From assembly GCF_933775445.1 (NCBI RefSeq), contig NC_065877.1:5828001-5892000 (forward strand): DNA of 64,000 nucleotides. The letters are read 5' to 3'. Positions 50,054-63,578 of the stretch are shown here, piece after piece. Origin of the DNA: Argentina anserina (Eukaryota > Streptophyta > Magnoliopsida > Rosales > Rosaceae). Under the pieces are notes generated by a model. It saw nothing but the letters and a program-made list of their open reading frames with translations, was not told where the DNA came from and did no database searches. Positions within the stretch are counted from its first letter, which is position 1; each line of letters starts with the position of its first letter. The position numbers were made by a program, and so were the translations under genes.

Positions 50054-52328
50054 AGACTTAAAACTAGAAAACAAAAAACAAAAAGCTATTCTCATCGACA
50101 TGCATGCATGTGTTATCTTCCTAGAACAACATCATTTCTTCTTTTTCAGATTTTTATATTTTGCCTTCTGCCTTAAAATTTGCGAGAGGTATAGAGAATT
50201 AGTCCAAGTCTCCAAGGTTCGATCGATTACGCTCTATTCTATATGATAATACAGTGCAATATATATTATAGTTGAGAAGTCCAACTTCAACTTCGGTTAT
50301 TTATAGCAATCTGGCTAGCGACTCTTGCACCTAATTAAGCGACAGATTTAAATTTTAACTACCAAGATTACGTGGAACTGTTACTCTGTCAGCCATGAGA
50401 ATATCAGAAAAAATTAAACTAGAGTTTATATTATATGTTCATTTTCTTTCATGTTGATTTGATTACTAATTACTGGTACCTACCATACCTACTATGCATT
50501 TGAGTCCTCTCAGATCAACCGACAAGACAATAGAAGCTAGTTAATTAGGTAGTTCCTTACGCTCCAGTTGCTCGAAATTAAAGCAATTCTAGAATCAATT
50601 TTGTTTTCTTATTTTTCTTCTTATGTTTAATAAGAACCTTCTGTTTAACAAGAAGAGCAGTATGCTGTATGCATATGATAATACGAAGTAGATTTAACCT
50701 CAACGGATATTTCATTGGAATACTTAGACCCAGTTTGGCCCCGACATTCTTGCAGATTATGAACTTAAATTTTCATAAAAATTGAGTTTGATGTTTGGTA
50801 AAATAAATGTGTAACATATTATAAGTGAATCTCACACTTTCCAATACAAATTCTAAAATTAGGTTTTGGTTCTTCTATAATTAGAAGCTGAGAGTATTTA
50901 TTTTATTTTCTCTTATTACCCTCATCTTTCCATTGGAGATATAACTTTTTATCCATGTGCTTTTGGTAAGAGAAGAGAAAGTGATGTAGGGAAGGGTTGT
51001 ATTTTGAAAACATCAAATGAACTATGTTGGTTCGTTATCCATATGCAATGTATAAATATGATGTATAAGTTAATTATCTTCCTTTTAATTAACGTAAATC
51101 TGCATTTTATATCTCAGACGCTAAAAGATTTATATATGTAGAGACACATGCACATTGAAGAGTAAATTTACAAGGTACGGTAATCAATGTTATTGTTTTA
51201 AATATATATATATATATATATATGCAAGTAATACTATTTAATTTAAGTCATTTTTAGTTTTTATCTAAACTCATCACACTTTCATATTACTATTTACCAA
51301 ACACTTAAAATACTTACATCTGATTATTCTCACAACCGAACTGAAACTGATTATAAAAAATTTATTTAAGGCCAGACTCGCCCTTAATTATGCATATAAG
51401 CTCTAATGTACGTGCATCAGGCCATAAGGCATTGAGTCAATGCCAGATTTTAAGACACTTTCATCTTTAATTAGGAAGAAGCTAGGGTTTGTGTCTCCAC
51501 CTAAAGCCGCAAATTATCTAGTGCCTCCGATCCTTATCCAGTTATCTTACTTATCTATACATGTTGTAAAGGAAGCTGTCGCTTTGCGAGATCAGTTCTT
51601 ATATTATCATTTTTATGCATCAAACGCATTGTCATCCAAGTTGTATACGGAAAACACAATATTCAAGCACGTGTTTTGTAAATTACTATAATAGTACGTA
51701 TGAAATTATACTATACTAGCTAATAAAGAATATTTCCAGAATAGTATGTCTTTTCAATTTTATAAAGCTGTAGATCGAAGCCTAGGAGACTCTTTTTTTC
51801 TTTTCTTTTTTTTGGTTAAAGAGAGATCATATGTTACTTCAACTGAATGATTACAAATATTTCGGGTCTGAAAATAGGGCGGATCCAGCGTACGGCTTTT
51901 TCCAATGCGCCTATAAAGAACAGTTATAAACCTTCTAAAAAAGATAATGTATTCTTAAGTCCTTAATTCTCAAATTTGAATTCCGCTTTGAATACTAACT
52001 TAAGCTTCAGAGGATCAAAAGTCGGCACACCGCTTACCCTTTCATTTAACATGACATTTGTGGTGTGCAGGTCTCATTGAGCTGACAAATCAAAATACAG
52101 GGGTACGAGACGCAGATCCCCCAATTCAATACCAGTAACAACTAGCAAACTAAACAACTCTATACCCCAATTGTACTTTTCAAAAACACTACCCTAGTTG
52201 TAGGTCTTAATTTATAATTTGCTTTTGCACATTTTTATTACTGTATATAGCTTGATGAGAAAATCAAGTTGCTCACGGCGCCGAAACTATAGCTAGTTAA
52301 GGCTAAAGCAACCCTCCCATTCGCCGCT
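50054..52328. other. Intergenic upstream of JOX-like gene
   Basis: AT-rich, no confident gene. The open frame at 51440-51691 has no recognised motif. A GGGCGGATCCAGCG segment near 51878 resembles hAT termini. A perfect G-box is at 51668-51673. Confidence 0.5.
51668..51673 (+). promoter_or_regulatory. G-box upstream of JOX-like gene
   Basis: CACGTG about 770 bp before the ATG. G-boxes are bound by MYC2-type factors that drive jasmonate-induced genes such as JOX. Single motif, so supportive only. Confidence 0.35.
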
Positions 52329-52336
52329 TATATAAA
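52329..52336 (+). promoter_or_regulatory. TATA box of JOX-like gene
   Basis: TATATAAA 110 bp before the ATG at 52439. The leader between them contains a (TC)n stretch at about 52396-52425, common in plant 5' UTRs. Confidence 0.7.
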
Positions 52337-52438
52337 CCTCCTAACTCCTGGCGTTGTAGATATATCTACTTCCGAAGCTCACACTCCACTACTCATCTCT
52401 CTCTCTCTCTCTTTCTCTCTCTACTTTTCATTTGAAAG

Positions 52439-54207
52439 ATGATGAAGTGTTTGCAGAGCTGGCCTGAGCCGATTGTTAGGGTCCAGTCCCTCGCCGAAAG
52501 TGGGATAACAACAATCCCCGAGCACTACATCAAGCCCCTTTCCAAACGACCCTCGACTGGTCTCGTCCACGACGATGCCACCGTCAACATCCCAGTCATC
52601 GACCTTCAGGCCCTGGCCGGAGACGATCAGGATCTGCGGGAGACCACGCTGCAGCTGGTCTTGAGCGCTTGTAAGGAATGGGGGTTCTTCCAGGTGGTGA
52701 ACCATGGTATGAGCCACGAGCTGATGAAGCGGGCTAGGGAGACGTGGCGGGAATTCTTCGAGCAGCCATTGGAGGTGAAGCAGGAGTACTCGAATGACCC
52801 GATCACTTATGAAGGGTACGGAAGTCGGCTCGGAGTGGAGAAGGGGGCGATTCTGGATTGGAGTGACTATTACTTTCTTCATTACCTGCCTCCGACGTTG
52901 AGGAAGCCTGAAAAGTGGCCTGCTCTCCCATCCTCATGCAGGTACCATTGTTTTCTGTTCTTCACTTTTTTTTCTTTGTTGGATAGGTTCTACAGTTCTA
53001 CTGTTATTTATTTGTTTCATTTAAAACGTGCTTCTATGACTGCCTCTAGTTTTAGTACTATAACAGCGAAAGCTGACAGACCTACACTGTATATTATATC
53101 TTCCATAGACTCGTTCTTTGAGTTGCTGATTGTATCCGAGGAAGTTTGATATACGTACGGTAGAAGTGAACAATTTCTTTTCGCAAGCTGAAATTTAACT
53201 TTACAATTTACATACTAGAATTAAACAAGTAAAATTGAACTTTTGAGCTATCATGCATGTTTGTTTTGAAATTAACATTTTTGTTTCTTCCTGTTTTCAA
53301 TATAAAAAAATTCTTCTTAATGTGAATAAATAGTTAGTTTTAGAGTCATGTCCACTCACCCTAGTATGTATTAACTGTTCGGACCATAAGACCATTCATA
53401 TATATTCGGAGGTTTGGTAAACTCACTGATCAAAAGCAGAGGCACGTAGTCCTTGGCTAGCCTGTTGTCCTCCTTAACTAGAATAGTTAACACCGGCGTT
53501 AAACACATGCTTACATGCAAATTCTCAAGTCTCCTAATTAACAAATTAATTAGATGAACCTTCTAATAGTTGACTTCGATTTGAGATGCTTAATTTCTGA
53601 CGGAGTGGAATGTTGATTTTGTAGGGATATGATTGAAGAGTACGGTGAGGAAGCTACTAGAGTATGCGGAATGCTGTTGAGGATGTTGTCACTAAACCTT
53701 GGACTAGGGGAAGACTACCTCCCCATTGCTTTTGGGGGAGAAGAGAACGTTGGGGCATGCTTAAGGGTCAATTTCTACCCGAAATGTCCCCAGCCAGACC
53801 TAACCCTTGGAATCTCACCGCACTCGGACCCCGGTGGGATGACCCTCCTTCTGCCTGATGAGGACGTTGCCGGACTTCAAGTTCGTAAAGGTGAAAATTG
53901 GGTGACTGTAAAGCCCGTTCCGAACGCCTTCGTTGTGAACATGGGAGACCAAATGCAAGTTCTGAGCAACGCCATATACAAAAGCGTAGAGCACAGAGTG
54001 ATTGTGAATTCAGTCAAAGACAGAGTTTCCCTGGCCATGTTTTATAACCCTAAGAGCGATTTGCTGATTGAACCGGCCAAGGCTCTCGTCACAAAGGACC
54101 GGCCGGCTCTCTACCCGCCCATGACGTTCGATGAGTACCGCCTTTATATTAGGACCAAGGGGCTTTGTGGCAAGGCACAAGTTGAATCGTTGAAAAGCCA
54201 TGAATAA
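52439..54207 (+). CDS. 2-oxoglutarate/Fe(II) oxygenase, jasmonate-oxidase (JOX) type
   Basis: Two exons, 52439-52941 and 53625-54207 (intron 683 bp, GT/AG), encode 361 residues. The N-terminus has Trp-Pro-Glu-Pro-Ile-Val-Arg-Val-Gln-Ser-Leu, the hallmark of the JOX/JAO group. The DIOX_N region (about 48-150) includes Trp-Gly-Phe-Phe-Gln-Val-Val-Asn-His-Gly, then Tyr-Glu-Gly-Tyr-Gly-Ser-Arg and Asp-Trp-Ser-Asp-Tyr. The catalytic jelly roll has iron ligands His234, Asp236 and His291 and the 2-oxoglutarate-binding pair Arg301 and Ser303. JOX enzymes hydroxylate jasmonic acid to 12-OH-JA, lowering jasmonate signalling and defence. Two ATGs stand in tandem (52439 and 52442); either could start. 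Substrate is inferred from family resemblance; flavonoid-type dioxygenases are the nearest alternative. Confidence 0.9.
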
Positions 54208-54940
54208 CATATGTATCGTTCTATGTGTTTGCTTAATTAAGATCGATCGACATGAAAATATGACGTTTAATGTACCTACAGACGCGTCGAATAATACATA
54301 GCTAGCTTGATGCCCAATGTATGTTTCACAGAGTTGAACTGCTTAATTGAATTATTGTACGTGATGGGTCAATGAACAAATTGCAAGTATGTACTGTGTG
54401 ATGTGACTCTCGCTCTTTTCCAGTTATCCTAATGCTAGACGTAGACTCGTATATGCTGCCTATGCAAATTGAGGAAAGAAAGTGCAATCAACAAAGTGAT
54501 CGATAATTGAGTTTATTATCGTGTACGTGATTCAAATTTTTTTCCATATCTAGATATTTACGAACAGTGCAAATTAGAATAAACATGTAAACGATAAAGA
54601 GTGCATTTCCTGTCCCATGGAAACAACTAAAGGTTAACCTAGCTTGCTACAGCAGGGAGAAACATACTATTTTATAAAGCAGGGAGAAACTTAGAGTGAG
54701 AAAAGTGGGAAGGAAACAAATACAAACGATCGAAACATCACAAATGTTCTTAGCCTTGATGTTTGCTCCCTGTTGCACTAAACAGCAGCTTAATTACGCA
54801 GCCCCTTGCCATTTTGTTTTCAGGTCAGAAAATAATTTTCAATTGCATGAGCGGGTACCAAGTTACCAACTGATCCGATGGAATTCCGATCAAACCTTTG
54901 GTCTTTGGATCATATATAAACATTGAATCATAAAAGGAAG

Positions 54941-54972
<32 letters not shown>

Positions 54973-56382
54973 TATATCGTCTAAGATCATCTTAACCAAA
55001 TTGCAATGGATGCATTTGATATGTACAACCTAACAATGGATTTGAATGTAGATAAATATGTTCGTTGCATGCATCTGCCTCTCGAATTTTACCTATGATA
55101 TTCTAAGCAAATAACGTGACAAGAAACATGCATGAATTAGAACAAAATCTTAGTAAGTTGGCACGATTCTTTTACCTATGTTTGTTTTAAGGAACTGATT
55201 CTTGTACAGTTTAAATGCTATACTGAAATAATAGCCAAGATATCTGGGCCATGCTGCCTTTACATGACTAGTTACCAACTCACAAACACACGAGTACGTG
55301 GACCATATATGTCTATATACCATTCTCAACCATGCTGTTGGTAGTGTTGGACCACACGCCCAATAAGCTATTACCACAAGTTTCATGTTGTTTCAACACA
55401 TTGGTTGTTGAAATTCAACAATCCATTGATACTCCATGCCACTTACGTACACATCACTAAAAGAGAGCTCCATCCCTGCCTGATCCTGATCAAGACGTTG
55501 TTATTTTGATATTTGATTCCGTACTAATGATTCTATATGTGGCTTATGGCAAACATAATCCACTTAATTGTGTTCATTTGTGCATAGCTTAATTGGTGCT
55601 AAATTCTTTGAAGTTTCACAAAGCAAATTGGTGCCTTACGGAAGATGCATCGTTGATATTTCATCCTTGTCAAGCTCCATGAGAAAAATCTAGCTAAACA
55701 AGCACGTTTGTGTAATGTTGTCAAGAGGTTTTGACTTTATTATTACTTCTTCACCAAATTTCCCACTACCCTAAACAAACTTTTGAACAATGGCAAACAC
55801 CCTCGTGCCCATTATAAAGATGGATTCTGCCCAACCCAAATTTCCAATTGATCCCCGGATTAGGCACTGTACGTTGAGGGGGAAGATCACGAAGCTTAAT
55901 TAACTCGGAGGTAGGTTTTCTTTTCAGAAGGTAAAACCTACTACATATGAATAATTGATCGGCAAGCATATATAGCTTCCTGAAAACTAAACGCCTACTT
56001 TTCATCGGCAAAGGTTATACTATGTATTATTCAAGTTCCGAGTACAAACGTAGTCATGTGCCATTCAACATACACTTGTCTCAGATAAGAAATACATGCA
56101 GGGGATTACATATGCTTACCCAAATCTTTATTGATACATGTTATGATACACTGGCTGATTGGCCTAATATATAGTTTTGCCAAATGCCAAGAAGCTGATG
56201 ACTGAAATTATCGTGAAACATCAACTAATTACTATAACGTACAGTACTGCTATAGGGACATATTTGTATTGCTTCCACAGTGAACTAAAAAAAAATGGAA
56301 GCAAAAAAAATATTCCTTTTGTTTTAGCAAAACATGCATATGGAACTCATCAAAAAAGACAATACTCATTCCCAAAATTTAT
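54208..56382. other. Convergent intergenic region
   Basis: Between the 3' ends of the JOX-like (+) and MYB-CC (-) genes. AT-rich, with a (TA)n run near 54943-54967. No gene or repeat family recognised. Confidence 0.55.
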
Positions 56383-58370
56383 TTATAGGAAGCTGGGGAC
56401 TAAAGGCGATGTGCAGCCTCCAAAGTGCCAAGGAAAGCTGATCTGATCATATGACACTGCAGGATATGATGATATATTGGCTGTTTGATCGTCAAGGATA
56501 TGGAAGTTCCACGCCATGTTGTCGTCGTTTTGGTTTTCTACCCTTTGCTTCTTCAAAGCTTGAAATTCTTCTCTAGAGGATTGAATCTGAGGTTTCTCAG
56601 CGTCCGAGTCAGATGTCCCGAACTGCTTTTTACCATTTAACTCTGATTCCTCACAGAGAGAAGGCAACGATTTTCGAGACGTTGGTTTGATAGGTTTCGG
56701 AATGATCGCACGGTTATCATTGCGACTCCTATATGCTGAAACAGTATCCATAAATCTTCCCTGGGCTTTAAATTTTTGCTTCAAGCTCTTGTGCACCTTC
56801 AATGGACAAACAATTAAATATTAGTCGTTACGGACATACCTATACTTTTGGCTGTATATATATTTTTTACTGTTTCCACTACTATTTGTAATTTAGATTT
56901 GATCGATCAATCTATGCGTACCTCAAGCTGATCGTTCAATCTTCTTTGTACTTGTACATGCATAAGATTTAACGCTTCATTGAGCTGAGCAGCACTGAAA
57001 GGTGTTGAAAACGATGCATGCATGTACGAAATTAGTAGATATAACAAAAATATACTAAATAATTAAAAAATAAATAAATTAGTTACAGAGTTAGACAAAT
57101 CTTGTGTAATTACAAACTAATACTCACGATGTTGTGCTGAAATTTGGAAATATTTCTGAAATGTTCTTCCTCTGAAGATTGCCTGCTTCTGTGGAAAAGA
57201 AAACAAGACCACACAATTGATTAGATATTGTGTAAATCAACTAGTAGTAGCAACTAAACCTTTAGTTACTAATTAACAGATGATAGATAATATACTTACT
57301 ACTGGTAGTCTCTGGCACAAACTTTGAGATCCTGTACTTCTGTAAATTGATGAAAAGAAAGAAAAAAAAATGTATTCAGCTATGTTACCATAACCTAAAT
57401 TAATTAACTTAAATTTATCCAAATCCAACAGCAATACGCAATCAAATACTAGCCAAATTAATCCTTTTCCTTCAAGTGACTTACATAATTTAGTAGAAAG
57501 CAGAATAATTAACTATGTTTCTCAGCATTTCTGGCACTAAATGACATAAAAAGCCAGATAGTGGCCGGTGTAGCGACAAATTATATATATTATGGAGAAG
57601 CAGATGTAAATATTTGATAAGATCAAATAAAATTGAAGTAATCTAACAAAACGAAATGATGCTGTCATTTTGATTCAATATTATTCTGCAGATTTACAAT
57701 CTTCTTTTAGCTATGAGTTTTCTAAGTTGTGGCTTAATATAGAGACATAAATCTACAAGAAAACTGAAGAACCAAAAGTTCCAAAACCATAGAGCGAGGT
57801 AAATCGGTAAAGGAGAAGGCGAGAGGCCAGGGTCGACTCACTCGACTGAACTCTGAGTTAAAGGGCGAGATATGGAAAGCTATAATACTTATTCTCTTAT
57901 GCGAAGTACTCTCATATATCGATCCGATGTAAGACATCTTTCAACACTAAACCCTAATCAAAGACTAACATTTTTTGTGGTCTTATCTTGGATTAATAGC
58001 CTAACTCCTCAGGCACAATGAAAAGTATATTTGTCGAACCTGCAAATGGCTTTTGATATGGTAGATGGTCAGTTCAGAAACCCCCATAGCCTTCAGAATT
58101 CCCTTTGGTGTTGCCCCTGAGATCACAAATCAAACTGATTACAAACAAAGATAAAAACAAAAAAGTGCATGCATGCAAATAACACCAATTATATATGTAA
58201 CTAGCTAGCTGGTGGTTTTAGGTATAGATGGATCTCATAACTAGCAGTGACTTACTATCAGGGCCGCCAAGCTTGGTAACTGCCTCGACGAACATATGGT
58301 GTAGCTCCTGCGTCCACCTCAGCCGTTCCTTGTTCCTTGCAGAGGCATCCAAGCATTTACTCGAACCCAT
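56383..58370 (-). CDS. MYB-CC (PHR1-like, G2-like) transcription factor
   Basis: Six exons on the minus strand: 58370-58256, 58116-58040, 57339-57300, 57188-57128, 56994-56922 and 56796-56383. They total 780 bp (259 residues) with GT/AG junctions and consistent phases. Residues 16-67 form the single GARP/MYB-like DNA-binding domain, from Leu-Arg-Trp-Thr-Gln-Glu-Leu-His through Ala-Thr-Pro-Lys-Gly-Ile-Leu-Lys to Ser-His-Leu-Gln-Lys-Tyr-Arg. Residues about 99-140 are the MYB-CC coiled coil with Leu-Asn-Asp-Gln-Leu-Glu, the variant of the family Leu-His-Glu-Gln-Leu-Glu motif. The C-terminus is unstructured, with Ser/Lys-rich and Trp-containing segments. PHR1/PHL relatives bind P1BS sites in phosphate-starvation genes. 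Whether this member shares that role cannot be told from sequence. Confidence 0.92.
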
Positions 58371-58907
58371 AATTTCGATCACCGGTTTAGTTATTCACAG
58401 CTAGCTGCAGTGATGGAAGGGAGGAGAATTGGGATGATGAGGCCACAAACCAAAGTTCAACCATTGAACTACAATTATAAAGCAGAAGCTAGCACGATGA
58501 TTACAAAAAACAGTTGTGCAGGAAAACAACTCGCAATTAGGTGGCGATGTAAACTATGGTGTTCTGCTAGGTTTCGATGCCTTACGCTGTCTCTAACTAT
58601 CGGAATAAACTAAGAAAACACAGAGTCAGAGTCCAACGATTTCGACTTTGATTAATTAAAGTGTTTTTTTTTGTAGTGATTATGTCATAGACCGTTTAAG
58701 TCAAATGTTTCAACTGATCATAATCAACTCGTAACCTCGTTCTGTTAAAGTCTCCAAGCCTTACATCAAAAAAAAAAATGTCTCCAAGCCTTTCTTTGTC
58801 TTGGTCGGGAACTTACAAAGTTATAATTATTATTCATCTGGAAAATAGATGTAAGTTTCATCTGCATTGCGTGCTGTCATGTTTGTAGTATTCTTATAGG
58901 TACGTAC
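58371..58907. other. Upstream region of MYB-CC gene
   Basis: Probably holds the 5' UTR and promoter of the minus-strand MYB-CC gene. The open frame at 58410-58613 (+) has no recognisable motif. Confidence 0.4.
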
Positions 58908-59243
58908 CTATGTTGCACGGACACGGCACTTGGAGGTGTGTTGTCATGTCTGACACGTCCGAACACGGCGATACGACACGTTGGACATACTAGCCACATC
59001 AGTATCGGACGGCGGAGGAATGGCGGCGATGAAAAGCAAAAAAGAGGAAATCCAATCATGCTCCAATTTTGAAGAGTCGAGAGTATAATTGAACTAGAAA
59101 TTGAAGGAGATGACTGGGTTTACCAATTTGGGGCTAAAAACCTTATCGGAGTTTGAGAACTCGCCGGAGCTCCAAGGATGCTCCACTGTGCTGACTCCGA
59201 TTTGTCTAATATCTGGGTTGTTAGAGAAGTTTCTAGTATGGAT

Positions 59244-59288
<45 letters not shown>

Positions 59289-59966
59289 GAGATGGTGAAT
59301 AAAGTGATTTGGTTGCATGTGTTTGAATCGCCGGACGGTTAATGTGGTGGCGTTCGGTGTTGAAGAGGTGAGAGTGATGCTCTATGTTGCGTTATCGCAC
59401 AAGTGAAGAATAAGAAGAGTGCGTCATTCTTCTTTTAGGCTTAATGAAAATGGGTTCGGGCGTTGGGCCCAGGTCATGGGTTTTTAAGAGAAGAGGCTGG
59501 GCCGACCCTTAAGGCCTAAATTAAAAACCCAAACGGAAAAATATTTTTAAAACAAAGTAAAACGTTAGAAATTCGTAAAAACTAATTCGAGTGTCGGAAA
59601 AATATTCCGAAATACTGAACAATTGGCGACGTGTAGTTTAATATTGACGTATTAAACTATATTTTTCGACATTTAAAGAAAATGTCAATTAATTAGTCAT
59701 AATGTGTCAGTAATTGAAATTAAAAATCTCTGGTATTACAGTTTGTGTAGACTATTAAGTATTGATTTTTGAAGTCTGAACTAGCAGTGAGAGTGGAAGT
59801 AATAGAGTATCTGAGACGAAGCTTTTATAACTTTATAGTATTGTTAATTTATTTTATTTATTAAAAATATATATATATATATATATATTTTTACCGTGTT
59901 GGAACCGTGTCGAAAGATAAGTTTTTGAGATTTGTCCGTGTCCGTGTCCGTGTGCATGCAACATAG
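58908..59966. mobile_element. Non-autonomous TIR element, CTATGT family, larger copy
   Basis: 1059 bp with ends CTATGTTGCACGGACACGG and GTGTGCATGCAACATAG (inverted repeats) and an 8-bp flank GTACGTAC on both sides (58900-58907 and 59967-59974). The flank is itself palindromic, so the exact edges have some freedom, but an 8-bp duplication fits hAT-like transposition. Contains (TA)n runs at 59243-59287 and 59867-59890. No transposase. Shares termini with 9202-9799. Confidence 0.78.
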
Positions 59967-59974
59967 GTACGTAC

Positions 59975-61579
59975 ATTAAGGATAACACAGATGAAGCAAA
60001 AGCTTTGTGCATGTCTATGCATGTCATATTATACCTAATTAACCAAGTATCATGCATTGCCAACCGCGCGTCCTCTAATATGGTGTTTATTTTCCCCACT
60101 CAGATTCCATATGGAGATTTAACTGTTTCTAAGAGACAAGCCTTGAGGCCCAACTATATATACGATCTGTGAAATCTAAACCTGAACCAAGACACCCTAA
60201 CACCAGTTTTTAAAGTCCCTATCACCAGTTTAGCACCCTAACAACTCATTTGTGCTTGTTTAACTAGTCTAACTACCACATTAGCAGAAATCCTAGTAAA
60301 ATCGTATTGACCTAACTACTATGGATGGGAGTCATGGGACTGTGATGCCATACGAATGGTAGTTACTGGGGAGTGGGGAGGTCTATCGTACTGGATGTGC
60401 CATGCGGGTAGAGCATTTATGCGAAGAGCATCAATGGGGAGGTCCTTAATGTGCCAGAATGGAACTCCATATATATTTTTATAAGGTCATCATGCAGAGC
60501 ATGAAACTAAAACCTGTTCAGCTTGAGTGCCTAACAAAACATAGAAAGCTCGACTGAGTGTATTTTCTTTCATGAATCTCATTGTTTCACTTTTTCGACT
60601 TTGAGAATGTATAAGAAAATTATGTCAAGACTTCTGTATTCCATCAGCTTCATAGTTGTTGGAAAGAACCAATATTTTAGAGAAAATGATTTGGTGAGAA
60701 AATAAGAACATGGTACAAAAAAAACTACCTGTATATTGTCTCACTACAATTTTGAGTGAAAAACTTACGACTGTGAATTATAATTTTACTTATAGTGAGA
60801 TATAATGTATAGGAAATTTTGTATATCTTCTTATATACAGAGTTTTGGGGCTTGTTGAGTTGAGCGCCATAAATGTGGGGCTCGTATTTATGAGTAGTAT
60901 TATAATGTGGGCGAGTTAATGTGCTTGTTGTAGTATATCAGCCTAAGATGGTGACGATCGATCGATCAGGCGGCTAGATCTTACTGATATACAGGATTAC
61001 AAGAAATAGATAAGACAACTTCATGTAGCTCATCGACTTGACTTTCTCATTGGACTCCTTAAGCTCCTATTATTGTCAGGTCCTTTGATGATTGAAATCC
61101 ATCTTAAAACTTTATGTCCCGAATCAAGCTCATAAGAAATGTGAGAACTGCAGAAGCACCTGAGATAGGCACATACAACTTCAACAACTATCACCAAAAT
61201 CAAGGATTTTAAGACAGCTTATACTTACCAATCTCTTTAAGATTGAAACCGATTCCTGTGAGTTGTGATTTATAAACAAAATCTACTAATACTTTGCAAC
61301 TTCCAACTTAATACGAAACGTAACATTAACACTAACAAGAATTAAGCAAATGTTATTCATACATTTGTCATAAATTAATAACTGGAAGATGATATAAAGT
61401 TGAAGAGAGTTTCATGGGTGAGGAAGGGTGGCTTCAACCCCTTTGAAAAAGCATCTATTATAAACAAACATCACAACAACAAATTCATTACATTAAATAG
61501 TGACATTTCTATGCTACTCTGTCAGCCACTGAGACAAGCTCGCGCCTATTTCTCTCTCCCTCGCAGGCCAGAGTGACCA
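59975..61579. other. Intergenic, nothing recognised
   Basis: AT-rich, no gene or repeat family noticed. The last few hundred bases (about 61300-61579) are probably 3' UTR of the Alfin-like gene on the minus strand. Confidence 0.5.
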
Positions 61580-63578
61580 CTACTGCCTGCTCCTTTTCAA
61601 ACTGCAAGATGGACATTTGTATTGCTTAATGTTCTCAGCCTTGGCGGGTGTTATCTTCACACATTTTCCATGGAACCATCTTTCGCAGATGTCACAGCCA
61701 ATCCAAAATTCATCTGCATTATAATTTCCACCACAGCTCCCACAGAGAGTCTCACTGTGTTCATCATCCTCCTCCTCAAAACTCTCATCCGCGAGCTTAG
61801 GATTGCTTTTAATTACTCCATCACCAGATCTCTGTAAAGAAGAGGAACCGACTCAGTGCCTACAAAAACAAACGCGTCTCTTCCATACCAAGGAACAGAT
61901 ATCCATACACTACCACAGAGATAACTTCTAATGAAGAAACCTATATCCTGATATTTTTGGTTCTGCCGTATCATATGATGCTATAGAAAAGCAATTACAA
62001 GACATGAAAACATTGAGTAAACATAAAACCAGTTATTAGTTTCAAAAATTTCTTCTAACAAACAATAGTTGTTCCTATGACCATATATCTTGATGAAAAT
62101 AAGTAGTTAATAAACAGAGTGAACATACTAAGAGGCATACAAAAAGATACGAAAATATTGATCCATCTGACCTTTGTGCTGCCACGAGATTTGCTTCCGC
62201 TATCCACACTAGGCTTGTCCTTAGTGGGTTTCCTTTCCGTCACAACTTCAAAGACAGTAGGCAGTTCATTGATCAAGCTAAAAAGTCTTTTCCTGCCATG
62301 ATACAAAACAAATACTGATGGATAAAAGAAATAAGAACTTAACTTGCATAAGGATAAGTATACAAAGAATTTTCAGTGAGCCAAACAGAAACAAACATTG
62401 ATAATAGATTAGTGTAAGTTGTAATGATAACCAACTTTTTCAAATTATCCTTTAAATAGAAAATGTATTGACAAGGAAGGATGAATACTGGACTTCAATC
62501 TTCCACAATAATCTATGAAGATGTCTAACACTAGAAGCATTCCAAGCTCGTGCATATTTCGAAAACGATTGTGAATGAAAACAATGTAGAAAGCTAACTT
62601 CCACTAGAAATCTAAACTTCTTTTCTCGAACCTATGCATAAACAAAGAAATAAATTTAGTTTTGTTTATCTAAGGGATACAGAAATTAGAAACTAGAAAA
62701 TTGAGCGAACTCTCATGCTCTCACCCTAACTCTTAAGCATATGCACAGATAACATAGATAAATGAGTACTACCCTGTTTACATGCATAAAACAAAAAAAA
62801 TCAAATAATATCGATACTTAATACCTTACAATCCAGGTTACAGTCTTTACTTCACTCCATATCCTACAATTAAATTCTTACCTCTCATTGCGATTAAGTC
62901 GCGCTCCAAAATAGAAAGCCACAGAAAGCAGCCAAGAATCACTATGAACAGCGACCAGGGACAGCCAGTCCTTGCGGTTCATCCCATCCCTTGCAAAATT
63001 GATCCCGAGCGCTGGCTCCGGAAGCTCCGGGGGAACTTCCTCTGCCGGAAGTGTCACTTCCCAGGTCTCATTCGGATGTCCGTACAAACACAAATTCTCC
63101 TTCTCTAAACACCAAAAAAAAAACAAAAACATATTCACTTATTTCCAACTTCCACCACTGTAGAACTCAACAATATAAAAAGTAAATGTACTCAAAACAC
63201 GAAACAGTACACAGTGAAAATCATCATTCCTGGTTAAAAAACAGATAATGTACACAAACTCCAGTTGTAACAGAATTAAATCATCTATAAAAATTCGATA
63301 GTTAAAGTTAAACCTAGAATTCGAGATGTCGAATATAACAATCTGATCTACGAAATTAAGCATTACCTGGATCACAGAGCCCGTAAAACTCATCAACATC
63401 TGCGTCACCGTGACCAAAGAAAAAAGGTCAGAGATTTCTCCAAGGAAAGAGAGAGAGAGAGAGAGAGAAGAGAGAGAGAGGAGTTACCGTAAGTCAAAGC
63501 ACGGACGACGGCGGCTCTGCGGGCACCGTAATCCTTGAAGATCTCCTCGACGGTGCGGGGACTGGCGGCCATCTCCAT
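61580..63578 (-). CDS. Alfin-like PHD-finger protein
   Basis: Five exons on the minus strand: 63578-63488, 63399-63367, 63104-62882, 62292-62172 and 61831-61580. They total 720 bp (239 residues) with consistent phases. The N-terminal Alfin domain (about 7-130) has [25 protein letters not shown] and [10 protein letters not shown]. A variable Ser/Lys linker and an acidic patch follow. The C-terminal PHD finger (about 183-232) has the full Cys4-His-Cys3 set, including Trp-Phe-His-Gly-Lys-Cys-Val and Cys-Pro-Ser-Cys. Alfin-like proteins are nuclear readers of H3K4me2/3 and bind GNGGTG/GTGGNG-type DNA; they act in germination and salt or phosphate-stress responses. A (GA)n tract lies in intron 1. 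Confidence 0.95.
63443..63480. repeat. (GA)n microsatellite in Alfin-like intron 1
   Basis: About 18 GA units with one interruption, inside the first intron close to the donor at 63487. On the gene strand it is a (TC)n tract. Confidence 0.9.

Noticed and set aside
51440..51691. 83-codon open frame (+) upstream of the JOX-like gene
   Set aside because: No recognisable domain and no promoter features; probably chance.
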